Translations under genes and position numbers: made by a program
IMG/VR virus record: IMGVR_UViG_3300012936_000217
Span: 1-21,372 of that record
Direction: 5' to 3' (one strand)
From: a virus
Length of the DNA stretch: 21,372 nt
Part shown: one piece after another, positions 1 through 8,902 of the stretch
Numbering within the stretch: position 1 is the first letter of the stretch
How the letters are laid out: the number at the start of each line of letters is the position of its first letter
The notes under the pieces: generated by a model
Databases searched by the model: none
Told to the model about the DNA's origin: nothing
Seen by the model: the letters and a program-made list of their open reading frames with translations, nothing else

Positions 1-1
1 A

Positions 2-3000
2 ACTGGAGCAGCACATACACTATCAACAGAAGTTAATTTGATTCCTAGTTTCTTTGAAATACCATTTAAATCTAATTTCTTTAATTCTAAAGTTGATGAT
101 GTAGTGTACTTTAATCCTAGACAATCTGTGGGTATAGCAACAACAGTTGGTATATCATCATCAATAAGTGTATCAGTTGGTGATACTACGACTACAGTAT
201 CGGTTCCTGCTCAAAGCATATATTTACCAAATCATCCTTTTAAAACTGGACAACAAATTACTTTACAAACTGATGGTAATAGTGCTATCCAAGTATCAAA
301 AGACGGGTCTAATTCATCCAATCAAACTTTTACAATTCCATTCATAGGATCAAGTCAAACTCTATTTGCTATCAATAAGTCTCCAAATTACATTGGGATA
401 GTAACTCAAGTTGGTTTAACTACATCAACTAATGGATTGTTCTTTAGATCTAATGGTGATAATTATTTTAAATATAGATTTGAATCTAATTTTAACAAAG
501 TAACAGGAAATGCTGAAAGAATAAATTCAAGAGTTAGTCTAACAACAGCACACAATCTATCTCTTAATGATATTATTAGTTTAAATGTAGATTCAGATAG
601 AACTGTAGGTGTTGGAACATCTAACTCTGTTAGAGTCAAATATAATTCTATAATTGATAGTTTACTTATAAATCAGGTAGGATTTACTTCTGCTGGTATT
701 AATACTTCTAGTAATGAAATAACGATAAATTCTCATGAATTTAAAACAGGTGATAAGGTTTATTATGATGCAGATGATACTGTAGCTAGCGGTCTTAACA
801 CAGGAAAATATTTTATTTACAAATTAGATAGTAATAGAATAAAATTATCAGAAACATTATATGATTCTAAAATTATACCACCTAATGTTGTAAATATAGT
901 CTCAATTGGTGGATCCCAACATCAATTATCTTTAATTGACCCTCCAATCGAAGTCGTAAGAAATAATAGTTTAAAATTTGATCTCTCAGATTCTTCTTTA
1001 GTCGGATTAGATTTTAAAATATATCAAGATAAAGATTTTAAAAACGATTTTATCTCTACAGGTAATACAAGTGTAAATATAGTTTCTACATCAGGGACAA
1101 TTGGTGTTACGCCAACAGCGTCTCTAACTATTAACTATTCTGATGATAATTTAACAAATTTATTTTATAATATAGAAAAATCAGGTTTCATAAGCACATC
1201 AGATTTTGATATTAGCAATCCTTTAGAAATATCATATGTTGATAGTAGATACAACAATGATTATAAAGTAATTGGAGTTGGAGAAACTTTCTTTGATATT
1301 AGATTAAATGAAAAACCTGAAATTTTAACATATGATACAAATAATTCTAGTCAATTAAAATATTCCACCACATCAAAAACTGCAAGTGGATCTATAAATG
1401 ATACTAAGTTAGTTTTTGGTGGTATTGAATATGCATCAATGCCAAAATTTGTTAGTGTTGCTTCTACTCAAGGTATAAATGCCAAAATTTTACCAGAATC
1501 CTCTAATACTAATAAAATCGAAAATGTAGAAATACTAAATGTTGGATTTGAATATCCATCGGACAAAACTTTACGCCCAATAGCCAATTTAGCTCCTGTT
1601 ATATCTACAAAAAATTCAAATAAAATTACTTCAGTTTTAGTTAACAATGGTGGAGAAAATTATTTAAGTGAACCTGAATTAGTAGTTCAAGATGTTGAAA
1701 CAAAAGAAATTGTAGATAGTGGATTTTTGAAAGCAAATATTAGTCCAGCATCACAAGCAATAACCTCTGTAGATATTGTTAGAACTCCCTTTGGTATTGG
1801 AAACTGTGAGGTTTTTGCTAAAAACAATACGAGTGGAATACCAATTACAAATATTGCAGTTGGTGGTACGATTATAACAAATGATACTGTAGGTATAGTA
1901 ACTGTAACTCTTGCCACTCCTATTTTAGGTTTTTCAACTGCACCATTTGAAGCGGGAGATAAAATTTTTGTGGAAAATGTAGAGAATGAATATGGAAATA
2001 CCTTTAATTCTCCAGAAAATAAATTTGCATTCTATCCAGTTACTAGAATAGTTGGTGGAATAAATCCTAATCCATTTAAATTAGAATTTAATATTAACGA
2101 ATTAGTTTCAAATCCAGGATTAGCAAAAACTATTCAGAATTTTGGATCTGTAATTAATTTTAAAAATTATCCACAATTTACAGTTAACACTGAATTATCA
2201 AAATTTATTATAGGTGAAAAAATATTAGTATCTAGAAATAATGGTAATTTTGTCAATTTTGATTTAGTTTTAAATCAAGTATCAAATAGTTATATAAAAG
2301 TCTTAGGAACTTTTGATTTAAAAGTTGAAGATAAGTTAAAAGGATTCTCTTCTGGTGTAGTAGCTACTATAAACACAATATTCAAAAATAAAGGTGAATT
2401 TAAAGTTGATTTTTCATCTGAAAAACTACTTGGATGGTCAAATGATGTTGGTAAATTAAATCAAGATTATCAAGTAATTCCTGATAATGATTACTATCAA
2501 TTACTATCATATACTATTCAAAGTCCAATAGAGTATCAAAAAATAGTAAGTCCTGTAAATAAATTAGTTCATACAACTGGACTTAAAAATTTTGCAGATG
2601 TGGGAATTACTTCTTTTATTGGTGTGGGAACAGATGTATCTGTTGATTCGTCAACCATCATTAGAGATTTAACTTCGGAAAATAGAGTAGATGCAATTGA
2701 TACTTTTGATTTAGTTCAGGATGTTGATGTTTTATCAAATCCACTTAGATCAAAATTTATTACTTTTGAAAATAAACGTCTTTCTAATTTCTTTGAGTGT
2801 TCTACAAATAGAGTTTTATTGATTGATGATATATCAGAATTATTTAAAGAAGCAACAAATAATGCAGATACAAGTGGTAAATTAGATCTTACAAGTTCAT
2901 TTGATAGATTTTTAATTCAAGCAAGAGTTCCTGCAACAGGAACTACAGATGAGATTCTTCAAACAACAGAATTAATAACATCTATAGATTTCATTGATTC

Positions 3001-6000
3001 AGATATAGTTACGATTCAAAAAGGGTCTATGGGAACAGAATCTGAATTAGTTGATATTGTTGGAAATCAACAAGAAGATGGAAGTTTTGCACTTGAATTT
3101 TTACCTACAAATATTTTTGAAAATGATCTGGATATTAAGATTTTACAACAAACATTTTTACCAGGAACTGGAATAGGTAAAACCTCTCTTGGGTTTGTTG
3201 ATTTAGAGGGAAGAAATGTAAATGTTTCATCATCTACTACATCCACTATTATATCATCCAATATTTCTGATATTGATTCTTACTTTGCAACAATTGAAGT
3301 TAATGATACTTTTGCCAATGAAAGAAATATTATAGAACTCTATCTAACTCATGACGGTACAAATTCATATATATCAAATTATTCTTTAGAAACAAATACT
3401 GATTTATCAATAGGAACATTCACTTCAAATCTTAACTCAAATATTTTATCTTTAGATTTTGAAAATGACAGAACTAATTCAATTTTAGTTAAATCAAAAA
3501 TTGTTGGTTTTGGTAAAACATCATCTGGTATAGGTACATTTAGATTTAAAGAACAAGATCAACCAGATGGTTCAGAAAATTCTGCAAGATTAGAATCTAA
3601 TTTTGTAAGTATTGCTTCAACTGGTGTTATAGCAGGATTTACAACTGTAAAAGATTCTACAGTTAAAAGTATAGTAAGAGTATCAATAGGAGAAACAAGT
3701 GCTTTACATCAGATTTTAATGACTCATGATAATGATAATACTTTCGTAACACAATATCCATTCATATCAATAGGATCAGAATCTGGAATTGGAACATTTT
3801 CATCTGAATATAATGGATCAAATCTTAATTTAAAATTCCATCCAGATTCTTCATTTATTGGGGTTGGTGATTTGCAGATACAATCTTACAATGAAATTAT
3901 TAATACAGATTTAGATTTAATAAATTTAACTCCAATTTTAAATTATGGTAAAACTAATGAATCCTTATCTCTTTTACAATTTGATGCTTTGAATAGTAGT
4001 AGGGCAGATACTTTAAGTTTTCCTATAAAAAATAACAATAATCTTATATTTTCTAAATTCTTTAATCCATCAAGATCTGTTAATCTTTCTACAGGAGAAT
4101 TCACTATTACTAACAATTTCTTCAATAGAAATGAAAGATTAATTTACAAACCAGGATCTTCAATTGAGGGTGTGGGAATCTCATCATTAGTAATGTCAAA
4201 CGGTAACCCTTTACCAAGTGAAGTATATGTAGTTTTACCTTCAGGCACAACCAACTCACCTATATTTCAATTATCAACAACTAAAGGAGGATCTCCTATC
4301 ACATTTAATTCTGTTGGATCAGGAAATAGGCATCAATTAACTATGTTTAAGAGAAATGAAAAAACTCTAATAACTCTTGATAATGTAATACAATCTCCAA
4401 TAACATTTACTCCAATAACAACAACATTATCTGGAAATGTTAGTGGTCAGGTATCAATATCAACTACGATATTATCTTTAGCAGGAATTTCATCAATAGT
4501 CATTAATGATCTATTAAAAATAGATGATGAAATTGTAAAAGTTAATAATGTTGGTTTCGGTACCACAAATGTAGGACCAATAACAAATACTGGAGTTTTA
4601 AAATTAGTAGATGTTACTAGATCCGTTGTTGGAACATCTGTATCTACTCATACAGATTCGACTTTAGTTAGATTATTTAAAGGTGGGTATAATATTGTTG
4701 ATGAAAGAATATTCTTTACAGATCCACCTAGAGGAGCAGGTATTACTGAAAAGAATGATTCTAATAGAGAACAATTAAGATCATCTTTTACTGGAAGAGT
4801 ATATCTACAACAAGATTATTCTTCAAATGCAGTTTTTGATGATGTTTCAACTGAATTTACAGGAATAGGTAAAACCTTTACAGTATCAATATCAGGAGTA
4901 AATACAACTGGTCTTACCACAGGAAGCAGTTTTGTTACCTTAAATGGAGTATTTCAACCCCCAACAACACTTAAAAACCCAGATAATAATTATGAGTTTG
5001 TAGAATCTGCAGGAATAACAAGTTTTGTATTTAGTGGAATATCATCATCTGATGGAACTCAAATTATTAGTGATTCTGATGTGAATCAAAATCAATTACC
5101 AAGATCTGGACAGATTATATCGATTGGATATACTGGTGGACTAGGAATCGCTCCTTTAGCTGGTGCTGCTGTCACTGCTATATTAGGTGTTGGGGGTTCA
5201 ATCACTGCAGTTGGTGTAGGCACTAGAGATTTCCATGGATCTGGATATCGTCCAGAACTAAGTGAAACTGGGAATGGTATCATCAGTATTGGTGTTACTG
5301 ATAGTGTTGGATCTGGTGCTACTATCACCGCAACTGTCGGTATTGGTGGAACTTTAATTTTCTCTGTTGTTGGTGGTGGAACAGGTTATGCAAATCCAAT
5401 AATAATACCACCTTCACCAACATACGAAAATTTACCTGTAGTTGGAGTTTCTAGAGTTGGTTTAGGCACTACTACTGATACTGGAATTGGGTTACTTTTA
5501 AATATTGAAGTTGGGGGTAGTAATACAACTGGTATTGGTTCTACTTTATTTGAAGTTAAATCATTTGATATTACAAGAACTGGTTATGGATTTAGAAAAG
5601 GTGATGTATTTAAACCAGTAGGATTAATTACCGATAAGTCTCTATCCTCACCATTAAGTGAAATTGAATTTACTGTAAATGAAGTATTTACTGATAGTTT
5701 TTGCTCTTGGAATGTGGGAGAATTTGATTATATTGATTCAATTAGAAATCTTCAAGACGGAGTTAGAACTAGATTCCCTCTTAATTTCAAAGGAGAACTA
5801 GTTTCATTTGAATCTAGAGCAAATTCAAATATTGATATGCAGGCTCTTATATTAATATTTGTGAATGGTGTGGTGCAAAATCCTGGAGAGGCTTATATAT
5901 TTGATGGTGGAACATCTTTCCAATTTACAGAACCACCAGATCAAAGTGATAATGTGGTTATATTTTTCTTTAAAGGAACAGATAATGTTGATGTAACTTT

Positions 6001-7198
6001 TGTAGAAGCTAATGAATCTGTGAAAGTTGGAGATCAAATACAATTACTAAAAAATAGTGATATTTCCAATGAAGATCAAAGTAGAAGAGTCATAGCAGGT
6101 ATAGTAACATCAGATTTAATTGAAACAAATGTGTATTTTGAAGAGGGAATTAATTCTCAAGTATCAAAACCATTGAGATGGATAAAACAAAAAACTGATA
6201 AATTTATTAATGGTGAGTTAGTAACTAAAGTAAGACCTTTAATAGAACCTCTAATATTCCCAGAATCTAAGATAATTAAAGATTTTTCAACAAGTGATCA
6301 AGATTTTTATCTTGATAGTATCGGACTTGGAACTGATTCTTCTACCACACAGTTCTTCTATGAAAGTCCAAATGATATAGGTGTACTAGTTGTTGATGAG
6401 TCAATAACACCAAGAGCAGCTAGTTTATCTGCTGTAATTTCTGTTGGAGGAACAGTACAATCTATAACAGTAAATGATGGTGGCGAAGGGTATGTAGGGA
6501 CAACAACATCAATTTCAGTTGGTGTACCAACCACAGGTATTAATACACATGTTGCAACAGCAATAGGTAATATAACAAGTGGTGTTATAACTTCAGTAAC
6601 AATTAATGATGGAGGTATTGGATATTCCACATCAATCGTTCCACATGTAATAGCACCAGTTCCAACAACTCCACATGAATTGATAACTGGATTCACTGGA
6701 TCAAGTGGATTTAGTGGTATAGTTACCTCAATAAATGTATTGAGTAGTTCTACTATAAAATTCTTCTTAGAAAAAGAATCTGGAACATTTACTGGATTGT
6801 CAAATGGAGATCCAATTTACATATTTGATACTGCGGTTGGAGCAGGTGTTACCTCTGTTGTAACAGCGACAGGTGCTCCTGTGGGAATCGGAACATCATT
6901 CTTTGACAATATATACTTGATTAGTTCATATAGCACTACTTCAAACACAGCAGAATTTGTTGCTGGTGTAAAAACAGATACCTCGTTAACAGGTATTTCA
7001 ACTAGTGGTATATCTGGTAGGTTCTCTTGGGGTAAACTAACTGGTGGTACTAGAAATCCAGTGGCTGCAGATCGAATATCGGTCACTATTTCTGGAAAAA
7101 CTGTAAACTCTGGTTTATCGACTTTTCCAACTATACAGAGAAGAAATTCTGGTATAAGAAATACAGGTGCATTGCTCGATAATAGTAGACCAGATTAA
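2..7198 (+). CDS. Giant virion structural protein, 5' partial (gp7 position)
   Basis: The frame is open to the left edge (visible residues before position 38 read TGAAHTLSTEVN), so the TTG at 38 is an internal Leu codon and the true start lies upstream. About 2,398 residues are visible. Numbering here counts from codon 38. The protein is low in Cys and Trp and rich in Gly/Val/Thr/Ser/Asn, with no signal peptide or membrane segment in the visible part. Recognisable blocks: H-x-F-x-TG-D units near residues 66, 172 and 233; G-x-x-Y units at 465-542; a DYYQ/SYTI...VHTTGLKNFA block from about 829; an N-G-V-x-Q-x-P block three times (1449, 1636, 1943); a DDEIVKV...TRSVVGT...H block around 1510-1540; and GxGY units at 1737, 1784, 1850, 2152 and 2196. 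The block order from about 1340 to 2100 matches a giant structural protein I know from marine T4-like phages. Its place directly before gp8 corresponds to T4 gp7 (about 1,030 aa), but I cannot show homology to gp7. The role in the baseplate or fibre is inferred. Confidence 0.85.
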   Translation, partial: TGAAHTLSTEVNLIPSFFEIPFKSNFFNSKVDDVVYFNPRQSVGIATTVGISSSISVSVGDTTTTVSVPAQSIYLPNHPFKTGQQITLQTDGNSAIQVSKDGSNSSNQTFTIPFIGSSQTLFAINKSPNYIGIVTQVGLTTSTNGLFFRSNGDNYFKYRFESNFNKVTGNAERINSRVSLTTAHNLSLNDIISLNVDSDRTVGVGTSNSVRVKYNSIIDSLLINQVGFTSAGINTSSNEITINSHEFKTGDKVYYDADDTVASGLNTGKYFIYKLDSNRIKLSETLYDSKIIPPNVVNIVSIGGSQHQLSLIDPPIEVVRNNSLKFDLSDSSLVGLDFKIYQDKDFKNDFISTGNTSVNIVSTSGTIGVTPTASLTINYSDDNLTNLFYNIEKSGFISTSDFDISNPLEISYVDSRYNNDYKVIGVGETFFDIRLNEKPEILTYDTNNSSQLKYSTTSKTASGSINDTKLVFGGIEYASMPKFVSVASTQGINAKILPESSNTNKIENVEILNVGFEYPSDKTLRPIANLAPVISTKNSNKITSVLVNNGGENYLSEPELVVQDVETKEIVDSGFLKANISPASQAITSVDIVRTPFGIGNCEVFAKNNTSGIPITNIAVGGTIITNDTVGIVTVTLATPILGFSTAPFEAGDKIFVENVENEYGNTFNSPENKFAFYPVTRIVGGINPNPFKLEFNINELVSNPGLAKTIQNFGSVINFKNYPQFTVNTELSKFIIGEKILVSRNNGNFVNFDLVLNQVSNSYIKVLGTFDLKVEDKLKGFSSGVVATINTIFKNKGEFKVDFSSEKLLGWSNDVGKLNQDYQVIPDNDYYQLLSYTIQSPIEYQKIVSPVNKLVHTTGLKNFADVGITSFIGVGTDVSVDSSTIIRDLTSENRVDAIDTFDLVQDVDVLSNPLRSKFITFENKRLSNFFECSTNRVLLIDDISELFKEATNNADTSGKLDLTSSFDRFLIQARVPATGTTDEILQTTELITSIDFIDSDIVTIQKGSMGTESELVDIVGNQQEDGSFALEFLPTNIFENDLDIKILQQTFLPGTGIGKTSLGFVDLEGRNVNVSSSTTSTIISSNISDIDSYFATIEVNDTFANERNIIELYLTHDGTNSYISNYSLETNTDLSIGTFTSNLNSNILSLDFENDRTNSILVKSKIVGFGKTSSGIGTFRFKEQDQPDGSENSARLESNFVSIASTGVIAGFTTVKDSTVKSIVRVSIGETSALHQILMTHDNDNTFVTQYPFISIGSESGIGTFSSEYNGSNLNLKFHPDSSFIGVGDLQIQSYNEIINTDLDLINLTPILNYGKTNESLSLLQFDALNSSRADTLSFPIKNNNNLIFSKFFNPSRSVNLSTGEFTITNNFFNRNERLIYKPGSSIEGVGISSLVMSNGNPLPSEVYVVLPSGTTNSPIFQLSTTKGGSPITFNSVGSGNRHQLTMFKRNEKTLITLDNVIQSPITFTPITTTLSGNVSGQVSISTTILSLAGISSIVINDLLKIDDEIVKVNNVGFGTTNVGPITNTGVLKLVDVTRSVVGTSVSTHTDSTLVRLFKGGYNIVDERIFFTDPPRGAGITEKNDSNREQLRSSFTGRVYLQQDYSSNAVFDDVSTEFTGIGKTFTVSISGVNTTGLTTGSSFVTLNGVFQPPTTLKNPDNNYEFVESAGITSFVFSGISSSDGTQIISDSDVNQNQLPRSGQIISIGYTGGLGIAPLAGAAVTAILGVGGSITAVGVGTRDFHGSGYRPELSETGNGIISIGVTDSVGSGATITATVGIGGTLIFSVVGGGTGYANPIIIPPSPTYENLPVVGVSRVGLGTTTDTGIGLLLNIEVGGSNTTGIGSTLFEVKSFDITRTGYGFRKGDVFKPVGLITDKSLSSPLSEIEFTVNEVFTDSFCSWNVGEFDYIDSIRNLQDGVRTRFPLNFKGELVSFESRANSNIDMQALILIFVNGVVQNPGEAYIFDGGTSFQFTEPPDQSDNVVIFFFKGTDNVDVTFVEANESVKVGDQIQLLKNSDISNEDQSRRVIAGIVTSDLIETNVYFEEGINSQVSKPLRWIKQKTDKFINGELVTKVRPLIEPLIFPESKIIKDFSTSDQDFYLDSIGLGTDSSTTQFFYESPNDIGVLVVDESITPRAASLSAVISVGGTVQSITVNDGGEGYVGTTTSISVGVPTTGINTHVATAIGNITSGVITSVTINDGGIGYSTSIVPHVIAPVPTTPHELITGFTGSSGFSGIVTSINVLSSSTIKFFLEKESGTFTGLSNGDPIYIFDTAVGAGVTSVVTATGAPVGIGTSFFDNIYLISSYSTTSNTAEFVAGVKTDTSLTGISTSGISGRFSWGKLTGGTRNPVAADRISVTISGKTVNSGLSTFPTIQRRNSGIRNTGALLDNSRPD
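1421..1690 (+). repeat. Three divergent G-x-x-Y protein repeats in the giant protein
   Basis: Three units read GGIEYASMPKF, NVGFEYPSDKT and NNGGENYLSEPEL. Their Tyr residues are at 465, 506 and 542 (counted from codon 38), a spacing of 41 and 36 residues. Each is followed by a short Val/Ile-rich strand. They resemble the clearer GxGY units later in the same gene and in gp14. Divergence is high, so this is a protein-level repeat, not a DNA repeat. Confidence 0.55.
6430..6660 (+). repeat. Two GGxGY protein repeats near the C terminus of the giant protein
   Basis: The units VNDGGEGYVG and INDGGIGYST have Tyr residues at 2152 and 2196 (from codon 38), 44 residues apart. Each follows a strand of the form ISVGGTVQSITVNDGG or ITSGVITSVTINDGG, so the whole unit is duplicated and not only the GGxGY core. 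Confidence 0.75.
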
Positions 7199-7214
7199 AG
7201 ACAACTAAACCTAG

Positions 7215-7222
7215 TATAAATA
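7215..7222 (+). promoter_or_regulatory. T4-type late promoter upstream of gp8
   Basis: The exact octamer TATAAATA, the T4 late -10 element recognised by the phage sigma factor gp55, lies in the 51-nt gap between the giant gene and gp8. With T4 spacing, transcription would start about 6 nt downstream of the element, near 7228, giving a leader of about 22 nt. There is no -35 element, as expected for this class. Confidence 0.85.
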
Positions 7223-7249
7223 TAAGAAAAAAACCATAGAATATAAAAA

Positions 7250-8899
7250 ATGTCGGCAATTGTAACAGATCAATTTAGAATTAATAACGCAGGTAATTTT
7301 TTAGGAGATGTAAATAATACCGCAAATTCATATTATGTTTTTGTTGGATTATCAAATCCATCTGTTGTTAATAACCCAAATGCGTTTGGTAGAAATGAAA
7401 GTGATGCACAATGGAATGATCAATCCACTAGAAAAAGTCCTGTTGATAGTATTAATTATTTGAATCATGTTAGAGATACAATGATTTTTGGTAAAAAAAT
7501 CACATCTGACAATATTAGAAGGGTTGTAAGAAAAATAAATTGGGTTAAGGATACTACTTATGACATGTATCGACATGATTATAGTTCATCCAATAAAGCA
7601 CCTAATGGTCAAACAGCAAGATTGTATGATTCTAATTTTTATGTAATTAACAAAGATTTTAATGTTTATATTTGTATCGACAATGGATCATCAGGTATAA
7701 ACACAACGGGTAATGCATCTTTAAATGAACCAACATTAACTGGATTAGAACCATTTAGAGCAACTGGTGCTACAGATGATGGGTATCTCTGGAAATACTT
7801 ATTTACAGTTCCTCCAAGTGATATTATAAAATTTGATGCTACAGAATTTATACCATTACCTAATAATTGGGCAACATCGACTGATAGTAATATTGCTAAT
7901 GTAAGAGATAATGGAAATTCTGATATTAGTAATAATCAAATTAAAAAAATATTTGTTGAAGATGGTGGCACTGGATATAAAAATGCTGGCGATGATGGTT
8001 TTGAAGTCAAAATTGTAGGTGACGGTACTGGTGGAAGAGCAGTAGTTGAAGTGGGAACAGATACTAAGATTAGTGATGTGCAAGTATCAGTTGGAGGAAA
8101 AGGATACACTTACGGAATACTTGATCTAACGGATATACAACCAACCTCTCCTAATGCAAAACTAATTCCTATCATACCACCTTCAAAAGGACATGGGTCT
8201 GATATTTACAAGGAATTGGGTGCAGATAGAGTTTTAATTTATGCTAGATTTGATGATTCTACAAAGGATTTTCCAATAGATACTAAATTTGCTCAAATAG
8301 GTATCGTTAAGAATCCAACTTCAATAGGTTCAACCGAAATATATAATCAAACTCAGTATTCATCAGTTAAATCATTATATCTAAATACATTTCCATCTTC
8401 TTCAGATGTTAAAATAGGGGATATAATTGAGCAAGATGTCAAAACTGTAGGCACTGGTAGCACTATTGGAAAGGTGAGAGGTTATGTAACTTCTTTTGAT
8501 ATTATATCAGAAGATTCAACTAATAAAATAGCAGTTCTTAAGTACTATCAAGATAGATCATTATACTTCAATTCTACTACAGGGGACCAACAAGATACTA
8601 CTGGTATTAGCAGTATTTCAGGTGCTAATGGTCAAATATATGATTTTTCTGATCAGGGTGCAATAACTGGAACTGATGGCACCAGCACTTATACTATTGG
8701 TATTAATACTTCATTTAGCGGTATCACGACGAATCCAACAGGAACTAAGGTTATCGATTTAGGTGTAGAATTTAAAGATGGTATAGCACAATCTGAGATA
8801 AATAATCAGTCAGGTGATATTATCTACCTAGATAATAGGCAGTTGATCACTAGAGATAGTAGACAAAAAGAAGACATTAAAGTTATCCTGGAATTCTAA
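7250..8899 (+). CDS. gp8: Baseplate wedge protein, T4 gp8 homologue
   Basis: This is the baseplate wedge subunit, part of the six-fold wedge around the tail hub. The N terminus (AIVTDQFRINNAGNF) matches the T4 gp8 opening AIVTSKFRTEKMLNF. A central DDGYLWKYLFTVPPSDI (about residue 176) matches T4 GDGYVWEYLFEIPPDV, and the C-terminal IIYLDNRQLITRD...EDIKVILEF matches T4 MIYMENRPPI...EEINILFTF. At 549 aa it is much longer than T4 gp8 (334 aa). The extra sequence lies mostly between about residues 215 and 480. It includes two GGxGY units (Tyr243 and Tyr286, 43 apart) and a KIGDIIEQD...STIGKV block like those in the giant proteins. It is the first gene after a late promoter, and no good Shine-Dalgarno sequence precedes its ATG. 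The next gene starts 3 nt after its stop. Confidence 0.92.
   Translation: MSAIVTDQFRINNAGNFLGDVNNTANSYYVFVGLSNPSVVNNPNAFGRNESDAQWNDQSTRKSPVDSINYLNHVRDTMIFGKKITSDNIRRVVRKINWVKDTTYDMYRHDYSSSNKAPNGQTARLYDSNFYVINKDFNVYICIDNGSSGINTTGNASLNEPTLTGLEPFRATGATDDGYLWKYLFTVPPSDIIKFDATEFIPLPNNWATSTDSNIANVRDNGNSDISNNQIKKIFVEDGGTGYKNAGDDGFEVKIVGDGTGGRAVVEVGTDTKISDVQVSVGGKGYTYGILDLTDIQPTSPNAKLIPIIPPSKGHGSDIYKELGADRVLIYARFDDSTKDFPIDTKFAQIGIVKNPTSIGSTEIYNQTQYSSVKSLYLNTFPSSSDVKIGDIIEQDVKTVGTGSTIGKVRGYVTSFDIISEDSTNKIAVLKYYQDRSLYFNSTTGDQQDTTGISSISGANGQIYDFSDQGAITGTDGTSTYTIGINTSFSGITTNPTGTKVIDLGVEFKDGIAQSEINNQSGDIIYLDNRQLITRDSRQKEDIKVILEF
7940..8137 (+). repeat. Two GGxGY protein repeats inside gp8
   Basis: DGGTGY (residues 238-243) and GGKGY (282-286) are 43 residues apart, the same period as the repeats in the neck protein gp14. 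They lie in the part of gp8 that has no counterpart in T4 gp8. Confidence 0.75.
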
Positions 8900-8902
8900 A
8901 AC

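Noticed and set aside
38-40. TTG as start codon of the first giant gene
   Set aside because: The frame is open without a stop from position 2, with plausible sequence before it and no ribosome binding site, so the gene is cut by the window edge.
6358-6696. 112-codon reverse-strand open frame
   Set aside because: Mirrors a Gly/Val/Thr repeat segment of the first giant protein; the Pro/Val/Thr-rich product is what the complement of that repeat would give.
7199-7249. Intrinsic terminator between the first giant gene and gp8
   Set aside because: No stem of useful length followed by a T run; the gap holds only the late promoter and an A-rich leader.
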